Assembly (NCBI GenBank): GCA_035316025.1
Contig: DATFXL010000070.1
Location: 8,216-72,215, forward strand
Source: JALZAA01 sp035316025
GTDB lineage: Bacteria > Actinomycetota > Acidimicrobiia > IMCC26256 > JACDBD01
Direction of reading: 5' to 3'
DNA length: 64,000 nucleotides
Shown here piece after piece: positions 1 through 8,515 of the stretch (its first letter is position 1; the number at the start of each line of letters is the position of its first letter). The notes below the pieces were generated by a model. The model had not been told where the DNA came from and ran no database searches. It worked only from the letters and a program-made list of their open reading frames with translations. Made by a program: the position numbers and the translations under genes.

Positions 1-530
1 AAGTGCCAGTAGTACCCGATCGAGTCGACCGTGGGGCTACGGCGCGCGACCGGTCCGGGACCGGTCGCGATCGCCAACGCGACGAACATGAGGAGCAACC
101 CTGCGGCGACGTGGAGCGCGTGGAAGCCGGTCATGAGGTAGTAGATGGATCCGTACGAGTTCGACGAGATCTGGAAGTCGAGTGTCAGGAACTCCCGGAT
201 CTGGTTGGCGAGGAACAGCGAGCCCAGCCCGAACGTGACGAGGATCCAGCGGATCATCCCCGCGCGGTCACCCCGCTCGAGGGACCGCACGGCGAGGATC
301 ATCGTGCCGCTCGACGCGATCAGGAACACGGTGAAGATCGCTGAAAGCAGCGTCTCGAGCTCCACGCCCGGCGGCGGCCACTGGCGGGCCTCGGCCTTGA
401 GGGTGAAGTACGCGGCGAACAGTCCGCCGAAGAACATGAGCTCGGAAGCCAGCCAGACGACCGTGCCAACGGCCAGCATGGAGGGCTGTTGCCGGGGCTG
501 CGTCTCCGTCGCCAGACCCTCCGCCGCCAC
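1..530 (-). CDS. ctaE: Cytochrome c oxidase subunit III (3' end missing)
   Basis: This is the N-terminal part of subunit III of the aa3-type haem-copper oxidase, an integral membrane protein of the terminal respiratory complex. The minus-strand frame reads VGTVVWLASELMFFGG, then a predicted helix with FTVFLIASSGTM, and ends in SIGYYWHF at the window edge, all typical of COX3. About 176 codons are present and the last helix lies outside the window. The GTG at 530 is the only start-type codon between the upstream in-frame stop and the conserved region apart from an ATG at 479, so 530 is chosen. There is no convincing ribosome-binding site. It is divergent from the CtaG-like gene, which supports a role in oxidase biogenesis and function. 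Family assignment is secure; the start is not. Confidence 0.88.
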   Translation of the reverse strand, partial: MAAEGLATETQPRQQPSMLAVGTVVWLASELMFFGGLFAAYFTLKAEARQWPPPGVELETLLSAIFTVFLIASSGTMILAVRSLERGDRAGMIRWILVTFGLGSLFLANQIREFLTLDFQISSNSYGSIYYLMTGFHALHVAAGLLLMFVALAIATGPGPVARRSPTVDSIGYYWH

Positions 531-656
531 GGGCGACAGGTTGGCACAAGTTTGATGGCCGCCGTCGACAAGATCCGCCTCTGCGGCCCGGTCGGCAACG
601 TCGTCGTCGCCGCGCGAGACCGCGGGTGAAGATTCCCCCGGTTACGGTGATCGACC

Positions 657-1544
657 GTGATCGCGCCCCCGGCGCCGTCGTGGAGCTCGCTCGTCACCGA
701 CTGGTCGCTCGACGTGAGCTTCCCGGTGGTGATCGCGGCCGCGGCGCTGTACGTGGTCGGCGAACGGCGCCTGCACGCACGGGGCCGGACTTGGCCCGGG
801 GGCCGGACTGCCGCCTTCCTCTCCGGCTTGGCGGTGATCCTCGTCGCCACCGAGTCGGAGGTCGCCGCTTACGACCGCGTCCTCTTCAGCCTCCACATCG
901 TGCAACACATCTTGCTCGGTATGGTCGCGCCGCTGCTCCTTGTCCTCGGTGCGCCGGTGACGCTCGCGCTCCAGGCGAGCCCCCGGACGCAGCAGCGCCG
1001 CATCCTCCGTGTCCTGCGCAGCGCGCCCGTGCGCGCGCTCACGCACCCGTTGACCGCGTGGTTGCTGTTCGGCACGAGCATCGTGACGCTGTACTTCACC
1101 TCGCTCTACGAGCTGTCCCTGCGCAACGGGTGGTTCCACGTCGCGACGCACGCGTACTTCGTGCTGGCCGGGTGCCTGTTCCTGGCGCACGTCGTCGGGC
1201 TCGACCCGATTCCGCACGCGATGGGGTACGGCGCCCGCCTCCTCTATGTCGTCGTGTTGCTCCCGTTCCACACGTTCGTCGGAGTCGCACTGCTGACGAT
1301 GAACACCGTGATCGCATCGGGCTGGTACTCGCGGGTCGAGCGCCGGTGGGGCGCCAGCCCGCTCGCAGACCAGCGCACGGGTGCCGGTCTGCTCTGGATC
1401 TCGGGCGAGCTGTTCGGGCTGCTCTGCATCGGGATCGTCGTGTACCAGTGGATGAGCGCGGAGGAGCGGGCGGCGGCTCGCCACGACCGCCATCTCGACG
1501 CGATCGAGGCCGTCGAGGCATCCGTGCCGCGGGGTGATGGGTAG
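657..1544 (+). CDS. ctaG: CtaG/caa3-type cytochrome c oxidase assembly factor
   Basis: This is a 295-residue multi-pass membrane protein of the CtaG_Caa3 type, which helps assemble haem-copper oxidases. It starts at GTG 657. Several hydrophobic segments are visible (about residues 20-35, 50-65, 80-105, 130-150, 160-180, 195-220 and 240-260). His-rich helix motifs (HIVQHILLGM, HVATHAYFVLAG, PIPHAMGYG, LPFHTFVG) match the conserved histidines of the family. The C-terminus is charged and cytoplasmic in appearance. The gene is divergent from subunit III with 126 bp between, so a shared control region is likely. This is a different family from the copper chaperone Cox11, which is also called CtaG. 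Confidence 0.85.
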   Translation: MIAPPAPSWSSLVTDWSLDVSFPVVIAAAALYVVGERRLHARGRTWPGGRTAAFLSGLAVILVATESEVAAYDRVLFSLHIVQHILLGMVAPLLLVLGAPVTLALQASPRTQQRRILRVLRSAPVRALTHPLTAWLLFGTSIVTLYFTSLYELSLRNGWFHVATHAYFVLAGCLFLAHVVGLDPIPHAMGYGARLLYVVVLLPFHTFVGVALLTMNTVIASGWYSRVERRWGASPLADQRTGAGLLWISGELFGLLCIGIVVYQWMSAEERAAARHDRHLDAIEAVEASVPRGDG

Positions 1545-1583
1545 GCTCGGATCCGGGCCCACGACCGCGAAGGGATCGTCTCT

Positions 1584-1814
1584 ATGGAAGTCCGCATCGG
1601 TGTCGTGCACACGCCGAAGGAGCTGACTCTCGACCTCGCCGGCGACGTCGACGACGCGTTCAAGGCGATCGACAAGGCGATCAAGGGCGGGGACACGTTG
1701 GTCTGGCTGACCGACACGAAGGGTCGGCGCGTCGGTGTCGCCCTCGACAAGCTGGCCTACGTCGAGGTCGACTCGGAAGAGGGATCGAAGCGGGTCGGCT
1801 TCGGAAGCATCTGA
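1584..1814 (+). CDS. DUF3107 family small protein
   Basis: This 76-residue protein begins MEVRIGVVHTPKEL and continues with VWLTDTKGRRVGVALDKLAYVEV, the pattern of the actinobacterial DUF3107 family (M. tuberculosis TB9.4 type). The family often reads as a small ATP-binding-like protein, but its role is not established. It has no signal peptide or membrane segment. It ends two bases before the GTG of the first Get3-like ATPase, so the two are probably co-transcribed and may be functionally linked. The length matches the family. Confidence 0.8.
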   Translation: MEVRIGVVHTPKELTLDLAGDVDDAFKAIDKAIKGGDTLVWLTDTKGRRVGVALDKLAYVEVDSEEGSKRVGFGSI

Positions 1815-1816
1815 CC

Positions 1817-2782
1817 GTGCGACCCGCGCCCGACCTCCTGGGGCGGCGCCTGCTGTTCTTCACCGGCAAGGGCGGGGTCGGCAAGAGCACGGTCACCGCA
1901 GCCACGGCGCTCCTTGCCGCCGACCGCGGTCAGCGCGTGCTCGTCGTCGAGGCCGACGCCAAAGGCGCGATTCCCGGTCACTTCGAGCAGCCGACCGTCG
2001 GCTTCCAGCCGCGCGAGGTGTACCCGGGTGTCTGCGCGATGGCGATGCGCACCGAGGATTCCCTGAAGGAGTACCTTCGGCTCAACCTGCGCGTCCCCGT
2101 CCTCGGCCGCCTCGGTCCGCTGGCACGGGTGCTCGACTTCGTCGCCACGGCCGCGCCCGGCGTGAAGGAGATCCTCACTGTCGGCAAGGTGTGCTGGGAG
2201 GTGCGCGAGTCGATCGAGGGGCGGGCGGACTGGGACCTCGTCGTCGTCGACGCCGCCGCCACCGGCCACATCATCGGGCAGCTCGACGCACCGCGCGCCA
2301 TCCAGGAGCTCGTTTCGGTGGGCATGGTGCGGGAGCAGACGGACTGGATGGTCGAGCTGCTCTCGGACGCGTCGATCACGGGCCTGAACGTTGTCGCCAC
2401 ACCCGAGGAGATGCCGGTCAACGAGACGATCGAGCTCGTGGAGCGTGCCCGCGCCGAGTTGTCAGTGCCCCTCGGCGCCGTCGTCGTCAACCGGGTCCTC
2501 CCCGAGCTGTTCACGCACGCCGATGAGGAGGCCTTCGAGGCCTTGCGCAGCGACGAAGCGGGCGGGGTGCTGACGGCGCGGATCGGATCGGGATCGACCG
2601 CAGTCCTCGACGCCGCCCGCCTCGCGGTGTCGTTGCGACGGACCCGGGCGACTCACCTGGCCGAGCTGCGACAGGCGGTCGACCTCCCGATGCTGTATCT
2701 GCCCTACCTGTTCGTCCGCGACCAGGGCCTGCGCGTCACGAAGATGGTCGCCGACTCCCTCGCGCAGGAGCTGGGGCTGTGA
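1817..2782 (+). CDS. Get3/ArsA-like P-loop ATPase, first of a pair
   Basis: This 321-residue protein starts at GTG 1817. The deviant Walker A motif GKGGVGKST lies at about residues 18-26, followed by a switch region (VVEADAKG) and DLVVVDAAATGHI as the Walker B/switch II region. These features place it in the ArsA/Get3 group of the SIMIBI class. Paired proteins of this kind exist in mycobacteria (Rv3679/Rv3680), where they form a heteromeric ATPase; I infer the same here. It overlaps the next gene by four bases (GTGA), which suggests translational coupling and near-equal amounts. The substrate is unknown: arsenite export is unlikely because no ArsB or ArsD is nearby. Confidence 0.85.
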   Translation: MRPAPDLLGRRLLFFTGKGGVGKSTVTAATALLAADRGQRVLVVEADAKGAIPGHFEQPTVGFQPREVYPGVCAMAMRTEDSLKEYLRLNLRVPVLGRLGPLARVLDFVATAAPGVKEILTVGKVCWEVRESIEGRADWDLVVVDAAATGHIIGQLDAPRAIQELVSVGMVREQTDWMVELLSDASITGLNVVATPEEMPVNETIELVERARAELSVPLGAVVVNRVLPELFTHADEEAFEALRSDEAGGVLTARIGSGSTAVLDAARLAVSLRRTRATHLAELRQAVDLPMLYLPYLFVRDQGLRVTKMVADSLAQELGL

Positions 2783-3981
2783 CCGACGCTCAGCACCGCA
2801 TGGCGAGCATCGAGTCGCTGCTCGCCACGAAGGAGATCGTGATCTTCTGCGGGTCGGGCGGCGTCGGGAAGACCTCGGTCGCGGCCGCCGCCGGCGTAGC
2901 GGCCGCGACACGGCTGGGCGGCAAGGTGCTGGTGCTCACGATCGACCCCGCCCGCCGGCTCGCCAGCGCGCTCGGCCTCGAGGGCTTCGGCAACGTCGAG
3001 AAAGAGGTGCCGGTGGAGGCGTTCAAGGCGGCGGGGCTCGAGCCGCGAGGCCAGCTGTTCGCGGCGCAGCTCGACACGAAGCGGTCGTGGGACGAGCTCG
3101 TCCTGCGTCACGCGCCCGATGACGAGACTGCGTACCGCGTCCTCGAGAACCGCCTGTACACGAACATCACGGGCCGCTTCGTCCAGAGCCACGACTACAT
3201 CGCGATGGAGCGGCTCTTCGATGTCCACGCGACGGGGCGCTACGACCTCATCGTCATCGACACGCCGCCGACCCGGAACGCCATCGACTTCCTCGAGGCA
3301 CCGAGCCGCATGGCCGACTTCTTCGGCGGACGCCTGCTGCGGTGGCTGACGATGCCGTACCGGATGGGCGGGCGGCGCGGCGCGCGCGTCCTCAACGTCG
3401 CCAGCCGGCCGTTCTATCAACTCGCAGATCGGATCCTCGGGAGCCAGTTCCTGCAGGACATCGCCGAATTCTTCCTCAGCTTCCAGTCGATGTACGAAGG
3501 CTTCGCGCAACGGGCGGCGGCGGTCGAGCGGCTCCTGCACGACCGGCGCACGACGTTCGCAGTGGTGACCACGCTCGAGGGCGCACCTCTGCGAGAAGCG
3601 CAGTTCTTCTGCGAGCAGCTCACGAAGCACGACTTCAACCTGGGCGCTCTCGTTCTCAACAAGACGTTGCCCGACTATCTGTTGTCCGCTGACGGCCTGC
3701 ACGCGGCGGACGTCCTGTCCGCCGACGCGGGACCGATCGCCGAGGAGCTCTCCGCCACCGGCGTCCCCGATCTTGCCGATGCGCTGCGCACCGCGCGCGT
3801 GCTCCGCACGATCGGCGAGTCGTTCAAGAACTTCGCCGTCGTCGCCACGAGGGAAGCGGAGCTCAAGACGGAGCTCGGGCGGGTGCCTGAGGTCGTGGCC
3901 AACGTGCCGAACTTCGAGGTTGACATCTACGACGTCACCGGCCTCGCGCGCATCGGAGACGCGCTCTTCGGCCTCACCTGA
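2779..3981 (+). CDS. Get3/ArsA-like P-loop ATPase, second of a pair
   Basis: This 400-residue partner starts at the GTG overlapping the upstream stop codon. Walker A is GSGGVGKTS at about residues 26-34; TIDPARRLASALG follows as the switch I region, and DLIVIDTPPTRNA is the Walker B region. Compared with the first subunit it has the bulky DPARR motif usual for the Rv3680-type subunit. The C-terminal part (residues 210-400) is helical and less conserved. The gene is followed by an intergenic inverted repeat and then the PdtaS-like kinase. A cytoplasmic heterodimer with the preceding protein is the most likely state. Confidence 0.85.
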   Translation: MTDAQHRMASIESLLATKEIVIFCGSGGVGKTSVAAAAGVAAATRLGGKVLVLTIDPARRLASALGLEGFGNVEKEVPVEAFKAAGLEPRGQLFAAQLDTKRSWDELVLRHAPDDETAYRVLENRLYTNITGRFVQSHDYIAMERLFDVHATGRYDLIVIDTPPTRNAIDFLEAPSRMADFFGGRLLRWLTMPYRMGGRRGARVLNVASRPFYQLADRILGSQFLQDIAEFFLSFQSMYEGFAQRAAAVERLLHDRRTTFAVVTTLEGAPLREAQFFCEQLTKHDFNLGALVLNKTLPDYLLSADGLHAADVLSADAGPIAEELSATGVPDLADALRTARVLRTIGESFKNFAVVATREAELKTELGRVPEVVANVPNFEVDIYDVTGLARIGDALFGLT

Positions 3982-3986
3982 CGGCC

Positions 3987-4029
3987 GTTGTCACACGTGC
4001 GCGGTCCATGGGCGCGTTTCTGTGACAAC
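3987..4029. repeat. Perfect 9-bp inverted repeat between ATPase pair and pdtaS
   Basis: GTTGTCACA at 3987-3995 is exactly complementary to TGTGACAAC at 4021-4029, with a 25-base centre that itself contains CCATGG. It starts five bases after the stop of the upstream ATPase gene. It may be a transcription terminator (no T-run follows) or a binding site for a dimeric regulator. Each arm contains a TGTGA/TCACA half-site, but the arms are too far apart for a standard CRP site. Confidence 0.5.
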
Positions 4030-4070
4030 GTAGACGGGGCGGTGCCCCACTTCGCCGGTACCATCACCGC

Positions 4071-5555
4071 ATGGCGCTCGGGTTCGAGTTGGCGCGCACG
4101 AACACCGCAATCGGCGGCGCCGCGCTCGCCCACGCCCGGCGGCTCATGGCGTCGTGGCAGGTGCTGGCGGACCTGTGCTTCGCAGACCTCCTGTTCCTCG
4201 CTCCCGTGCACGGGGAGGAAGGTCACCGCTTCGTAGTGCTCGGCCAGGTCCGTCCCACCACCGACCAGACCCTGTACACGAACGACATGGTCGGCACGGT
4301 GGTCGGGGAGATCGAGCGGCCCCTCGTCAGCCGGGCCTGGCGCGACGGGGCGATCGTCGAGGGGGAGACCAAGGCCCTGGCGTCGACCGAGCGGGCCCGG
4401 ATCAAGTGCGTCCCCGTCCGCTGCGAGGGCGAGCTCATCGGACTCGTCACCCGGGAGACGCCGCTGACGTTCGGCCGGCGTCCCGGGTCACTCGAACGGC
4501 AGTACTCCGAGGTGTTCGAGCGCTTCGCCCGGATGCTCACCGAAGGAAGCTTCCCGTTCCCGCGCGATGAGGTCGAGTTCGAGGACGCCCCCCGCGTCGC
4601 CGACGGCGTCATCATCCTCGACGGCGACGCGCAGATCCGCTTCGCGAGCCCGAACGCGATCAGCTCGTTGCACCGGATGGGCATCCATGCCTACGCGTCG
4701 GGGCAGCGGTTGGCCGAGATCGGGTTCGACCAGGACGCGGTCGATACCGCGCTGCGGGCCCGCCTGCCCGTTACCGAGGAGGTCGAGCGCGGCGACGTGT
4801 CCATCCTGATCCACGCCATCCCGCTGCTCGCGTCGGGGGACGCGCTCGGTGTGTTGCTGCTCATGCGCGACGTGACCGACCTCCGGCGACGCGACCGCAT
4901 GCTGCTCTCGAAGGACGCGACCATCCGCGAAATCCACCACCGCGTGAAGAACAACCTCCAGACGATCGCGGCGTTGCTTCGCCTCCAGGGGCGCCGTCTC
5001 GCCTCCGAGGAGGCGCAGGAGGCGATCGAGGAGTCGGAGCGGCGGATCCGGTCGATCGCGATCGTGCACGAGACGCTGTCACGGGAGGCCGGTGACGTCG
5101 TCCCGTTCCGCGACGTCGTGAAGCCGCTCGTGCGGTCGGTGGAGGAGACCGTCTCGACGCCCGACGTGAAGCTCCGCTTCGAGGTCGAGGGCGACGCCGG
5201 CAACCTCCGCGGCGACGTCGCCACCGCGCTCGCCGTGGTGCTCAACGAGCTGATGCAGAACGCGGTCGATCATGCGTTCCCGCGCGACGGCGCCGGCCCG
5301 AGCGAGGGGAGCGTGTTCGTGCGGGTGGCGCGCCTCGACCACGAGCTGATCGTCGAGGTGATCGACGACGGCGTCGGCCTCCCGTCGGGGTTCACGATGG
5401 AATCGTCGAGGGGGCTCGGCCTGTCGATCGTGCAGGCGCTCGTCCACGGCGAGCTCGGCGGCTCGATGGAGCTGGGCCCGTCGACGCGCGGGCCGGGCGG
5501 GACGTACGTCCGCTTGCGAGTCCCGCTGGCGCAGAGCGCGCCAGTCGAACTGTGA
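4071..5555 (+). CDS. pdtaS: PdtaS-like soluble sensor histidine kinase
   Basis: This 494-residue kinase has an N-terminal GAF-like domain (about 1-150), a PAS domain (about 170-275) and a HisKA_2/HATPase C-terminal half. The phosphoacceptor motif is REIHHRVKNNLQTIAALLRL at about residues 285-304. The ATP-binding N box is LNELMQNAVDHAF and the G box is DDGVGLP. No membrane segment is visible, so it is cytoplasmic. Domain order and many positions match M. tuberculosis PdtaS (Rv3220c), which phosphorylates the RNA-binding antiterminator PdtaR. In M. tuberculosis the adjacent gene is whiB1, as here. No pdtaR is in the window. Start ATG 4071 follows a short leader. Confidence 0.88.
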   Translation: MALGFELARTNTAIGGAALAHARRLMASWQVLADLCFADLLFLAPVHGEEGHRFVVLGQVRPTTDQTLYTNDMVGTVVGEIERPLVSRAWRDGAIVEGETKALASTERARIKCVPVRCEGELIGLVTRETPLTFGRRPGSLERQYSEVFERFARMLTEGSFPFPRDEVEFEDAPRVADGVIILDGDAQIRFASPNAISSLHRMGIHAYASGQRLAEIGFDQDAVDTALRARLPVTEEVERGDVSILIHAIPLLASGDALGVLLLMRDVTDLRRRDRMLLSKDATIREIHHRVKNNLQTIAALLRLQGRRLASEEAQEAIEESERRIRSIAIVHETLSREAGDVVPFRDVVKPLVRSVEETVSTPDVKLRFEVEGDAGNLRGDVATALAVVLNELMQNAVDHAFPRDGAGPSEGSVFVRVARLDHELIVEVIDDGVGLPSGFTMESSRGLGLSIVQALVHGELGGSMELGPSTRGPGGTYVRLRVPLAQSAPVEL

Positions 5556-5581
5556 GCAGCGGGGTGCCGGCCGGGGCGGAG

Positions 5582-5902
5582 CTAGCTGGCGGCGCGCCGC
5601 TGCTTCGCGAGCCAGGCCTTCCGCAGCTTGCGGCGTTCTTCTTCGGTCGTCCCGCCCCAGACGCCCGCCTCCTGGTTGGTGGCGAGGGCGAACTCGAGGC
5701 ATTCGTCGTTCACGTCGCAGGCGGTGCAGATCCGCCTGGCGGTCTCGATCTGCTCGAGCGCGGGGCCGGTGCTGCCGATCGGGAAGAAGATGTCGGGGTC
5801 GGAATCGCGGCACGCAGAGCGATCGCGCCACGCGTCCACGTCCCAGTCGTGGGTTCTGATCCAAGTGAGCGCCACGAAGCCTCCGGTACTCGTGGTCTTC
5901 AT
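5582..5902 (-). CDS. whiB1: WhiB1-like iron-sulfur transcription factor
   Basis: This 106-residue protein starts at ATG 5902. It has the four WhiB cysteines C31, C59, C62 and C68 (CxxCx5C), then GVWGG at 80-84 and a basic tail (RRKLRKAWLAKQRR). WhiB proteins bind a 4Fe-4S cluster that reacts with NO or O2 and act with the principal sigma factor. ACRDSDPDIFFPIG and SGVWGG-type motifs, plus the position beside pdtaS, fit WhiB1 best. The frame is open far upstream, but the upstream extension has no WhiB features and would overlap the divergent phosphodiesterase gene. A promoter is readable at 5985-6013. Confidence 0.88.
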   Translation of the reverse strand: MKTTSTGGFVALTWIRTHDWDVDAWRDRSACRDSDPDIFFPIGSTGPALEQIETARRICTACDVNDECLEFALATNQEAGVWGGTTEEERRKLRKAWLAKQRRAAS

Positions 5903-5984
5903 GCGTCGTCGTACGACTGCAGAACCTGCGCTCGTGCGCACGTTCACAAGCATCCTCGGCCTGCCCCGCTCGAGGTGACACCGC

Positions 5985-6013
5985 AGAGTATTGACCGCAG
6001 AACGGGCGCGCAA
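5985..6013 (-). promoter_or_regulatory. Predicted whiB promoter
   Basis: On the minus strand TTGCGC (6013-6008) and TACTCT (5990-5985) are separated by 17 bases, a good housekeeping-sigma arrangement. It predicts a leader of about 75 bases before the whiB ATG. The motif GCAGAAC occurs at 5919-5925 and 5997-6003, and its complement at 6050-6056, around this promoter. Confidence 0.45.
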
Positions 6014-6061
6014 GGGGCAATTTTCGTCTGTCGGGCGGCCTGACCTGCGGTTCTGCGACGA

Positions 6062-6778
6062 ATGACCACTGCCGTCCCACGCGTTCTGGCGCACCGGGGC
6101 GCCACCGCGGTGGCGCCGGGGAACACGCTCGAGGCGTTCGTGGCCGCGAGCGCGCTCGGGGCCGACGGCGTCGAGCTCGACGTGCACCGGACGGCCGACG
6201 GCGGGCTTGTCGTCCACCACGACGCCAGCGCGCCCGGGCTGGGGGTGCTCGCGGAGCGCACTCGAGCCGAGATCCGGGCCGCCCGGCCCGAGATCCCCAC
6301 CCTCGACGAGGCGCTCGAGGCGTGCGCAGGGATGCTCGTGAACATCGAGGTGAAGAACCTGCCCGGCGACGCCGACTACGACCCGGACGAGGCCGTGGCG
6401 GCCGGCGTGGTCGAGCTGCTCACGCGGCGAGGCCTCCGGGACGACGTGCTGGTCTCGTCGTTCAACCTCGAGTCCGTCGATCGCGTGCGCGAGCTCGACA
6501 CCTCGCTCCCGACCGGGTTCCTCGTGCTCGTCGGCATGGACCCGGTCGACGGGGTCGACCTGGCGCACTCCCACGGGCACGGCGCCGCGCATCCCGATGT
6601 GCGCGCGCTCGCACGCGGAGCCGCCGCCGCAACGATCTCACGCGCCCACGACCTCGGGATGACGGTGAACGTGTGGACCGTGAACGACGAGGAGGAGATG
6701 CGGCGGCTCGCCGCCGCCGGCGCGGACGCCCTCATCACCGACGTCCCCGACGTTGCCCGCCGCGTGCTGGGCGCGTAA
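6062..6778 (+). CDS. Glycerophosphodiester phosphodiesterase
   Basis: This 238-residue GDPD-family enzyme hydrolyses glycerophosphodiesters to glycerol 3-phosphate and an alcohol. The catalytic HRG is in LAHRGATAVAPGNT (about residue 11), the metal-binding ELDVHRT follows at about 40, and the second histidine is in VVHHDAS at about 52. The C-terminal VWTVNDEEEM closes the TIM barrel. There is no signal peptide, so it is cytoplasmic. It is divergent from whiB and convergent with the lipid kinase, leaving only four bases between stop codons. Confidence 0.88.
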   Translation: MTTAVPRVLAHRGATAVAPGNTLEAFVAASALGADGVELDVHRTADGGLVVHHDASAPGLGVLAERTRAEIRAARPEIPTLDEALEACAGMLVNIEVKNLPGDADYDPDEAVAAGVVELLTRRGLRDDVLVSSFNLESVDRVRELDTSLPTGFLVLVGMDPVDGVDLAHSHGHGAAHPDVRALARGAAAATISRAHDLGMTVNVWTVNDEEEMRRLAAAGADALITDVPDVARRVLGA

Positions 6779-6782
6779 CGCA

Positions 6783-7700
6783 TCATGGGGGCATGACGAT
6801 CGTGAGCGCGTCGGGCATCCACGAGATCGTGAGGTGCTCGGTGTCGCCGAGGTAGTCGCCGTCGATCTGCCAGGGAAACGGTCCGTCTCCGACGACCGTG
6901 AGCGACCGCACATCGCGGCGCTGGAGAACCTTCGGGTGTTGCATCAGTCGCTGCCCGCCGTTGAGCGCGGCGGCCGCCCCGCCGAGGACCGTCGCCAGGC
7001 CGATCGAACGGAACAGCGTCACGGTGAGCGGCACGTCGAGGCCGGCGTGCGGAGCGAGCATCAGCGGCCGCTTCCCGAGGTATGCCCAGGGTCGTTGGTT
7101 CGAGACGATCGTGAAAGCGGAATCGCCGAGCGACTCGCCGTCCCCGAGCTCCACCCGGAACCGGGGCCGGCGGCGGTCGTACCGGCGCAACCACGTGTCG
7201 ATCGTGGCGGCGACGAACAGTGGGTGGGTCCCGTACCGCTTCAGGAAGGATCGCCGCTCGACCCGGGCGATGACGGCCGCGTCGAAACCGAGGCCGGCAT
7301 GGAAGAGGAAGCGCCGACCCTCGGCGACGCCGAGGCCGACGCGCTCGAACCTGCGTCGGTCGAGCGACTGCGCGAGTCGCTCGGCGGCCTGCACGGGGTC
7401 GTAGGCGACGCCGATGCTGCGCGCGAAGACGTTGGTCGATCCGCCCGGCAGAGGCGCCAGGGCGGTGGTGCTTCCGGCCAGGCCGTCGGCGGCTTCGCTG
7501 AGCGTCCCGTCACCGCCGAGCACGACGACCACGTCGACGCCCTCGAGGGCGGCGCCCCGCGCGATGCGGGCGGCGTGCCCGCGCCGCGACGTTTCCTCGA
7601 CCTCGAGCTTGTGATCGGCACCCAGGACACGTTGTACGAGCACGCGCCGCCGCGCCGTGACCGCCGTCGCCGTCTCGTTCACGATCAGGAGAAGACGCAT
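6783..7700 (-). CDS. Diacylglycerol/lipid kinase family protein
   Basis: This 305-residue protein starts at ATG 7700 (MRLLLIVNETATAV). The nucleotide-binding VLGGDGTLSEAADGL motif and the LPGGSTNVFARSIG motif identify the DAGK/YegS/LCB5 catalytic family. Such enzymes phosphorylate diacylglycerol or related lipids at the membrane, using ATP. The family does not allow the lipid substrate to be named. Upstream in-frame sequence to 7835 has no conserved features. It is divergent from the uracil-DNA glycosylase gene. Confidence 0.85.
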   Translation of the reverse strand: MRLLLIVNETATAVTARRRVLVQRVLGADHKLEVEETSRRGHAARIARGAALEGVDVVVVLGGDGTLSEAADGLAGSTTALAPLPGGSTNVFARSIGVAYDPVQAAERLAQSLDRRRFERVGLGVAEGRRFLFHAGLGFDAAVIARVERRSFLKRYGTHPLFVAATIDTWLRRYDRRRPRFRVELGDGESLGDSAFTIVSNQRPWAYLGKRPLMLAPHAGLDVPLTVTLFRSIGLATVLGGAAAALNGGQRLMQHPKVLQRRDVRSLTVVGDGPFPWQIDGDYLGDTEHLTISWMPDALTIVMPP

Positions 7701-7801
7701 CTTGTTCCTTTGACGGCCTCGCAGGATCCGGCTCTGCGACGACGGCCGACCAAGCCGCCAACGCCGCGGCTCGGCACCGTACCCGCGCGTACGATCCGGA
7801 C

Positions 7802-8515
7802 GTGGTACGAGCCGCGCCTCGACAGTCCGGCGCACTGGCCGAGCTCACCGAAGAGATCGTCGAGTGCCGCGCGTGCCCGCGCCTCGTCGAATGGCGTGAG
7901 GCGGTGGCTCGTGAGAAGCGTGCCGCGTTTCGAGACGAGGCGTACTGGGGGCGACCCGTCCCCGGCTTCGGCGACCCCCGCGCCCGGCTCCTTGTCACCG
8001 GACTCGCGCCGGCCGCCCACGGCGGCAACCGCACGGGCCGCATCTTCACCGGCGACCGCTCGGGCGATTGGTTGTTCGGTGCGCTGTACCGGAACGGCTA
8101 CGCCAATCAGCCGACCTCCCTCAGCGCCGACGACGGGCTCGAGCTACGCGACGCGTACGTCGCCGCCGCCGTCCGGTGCGCGCCGCCGGCAAACAAGCCG
8201 ACGCCGGCCGAGCGCGACCGGTGCCTGTCGTACCTCGTGCGCGAGCTGGAGCTGCTCGACCGGGTGCGGGTCATCGTCGTGCTCGGACAGTTCGCCTACG
8301 ACGCCACCGCCCGCGTCCTCGCCGCCGGTGGGTCGTCACTCCCGTCCCCCCGTCCCCGGTTCGGCCACGGCGTCGAGGTCGAGTCGGACCGGGCCGTCGT
8401 CCTCTGCTGCTATCACCCGAGCCAGCAGAACACGTTCACCGGCAAGCTGACGGAGTCGATGCTCGACGCCGTGTTCGCGCGGGCGCGCTCACTTTCGACG
8501 CGCTCCCGACGCTAG
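7802..8515 (+). CDS. udgB: Family 5 uracil-DNA glycosylase (UDGb)
   Basis: This enzyme of about 237 residues removes uracil, and in this family also hypoxanthine and other deaminated bases, from DNA. Motif A is GLAPAAHGGNRTGR and motif B is HPSQQNTFTG, both diagnostic for UDGb. Cysteines for the 4Fe-4S cluster are C22 and C25 (ECRACPRL), one in AVRCAPPANKPTP and one in RDRCLSYL. The GTG at 7802 is used as start. The stop overlaps the stop of the convergent permease gene by four bases. Confidence 0.9.
   Translation: MVRAAPRQSGALAELTEEIVECRACPRLVEWREAVAREKRAAFRDEAYWGRPVPGFGDPRARLLVTGLAPAAHGGNRTGRIFTGDRSGDWLFGALYRNGYANQPTSLSADDGLELRDAYVAAAVRCAPPANKPTPAERDRCLSYLVRELELLDRVRVIVVLGQFAYDATARVLAAGGSSLPSPRPRFGHGVEVESDRAVVLCCYHPSQQNTFTGKLTESMLDAVFARARSLSTRSRR

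Noticed and set aside
5930..5950. Possible CRP site near whiB (TCACA half-site at the expected spacing from CGTGC)
   Set aside because: Only one half matches well; the other fits three of five bases, which is common by chance.
5903..6592. N-terminal extension of the WhiB reading frame
   Set aside because: WhiB proteins are about 85-110 residues, the extension is low-complexity shadow of the divergent phosphodiesterase gene, and a promoter lies inside it.
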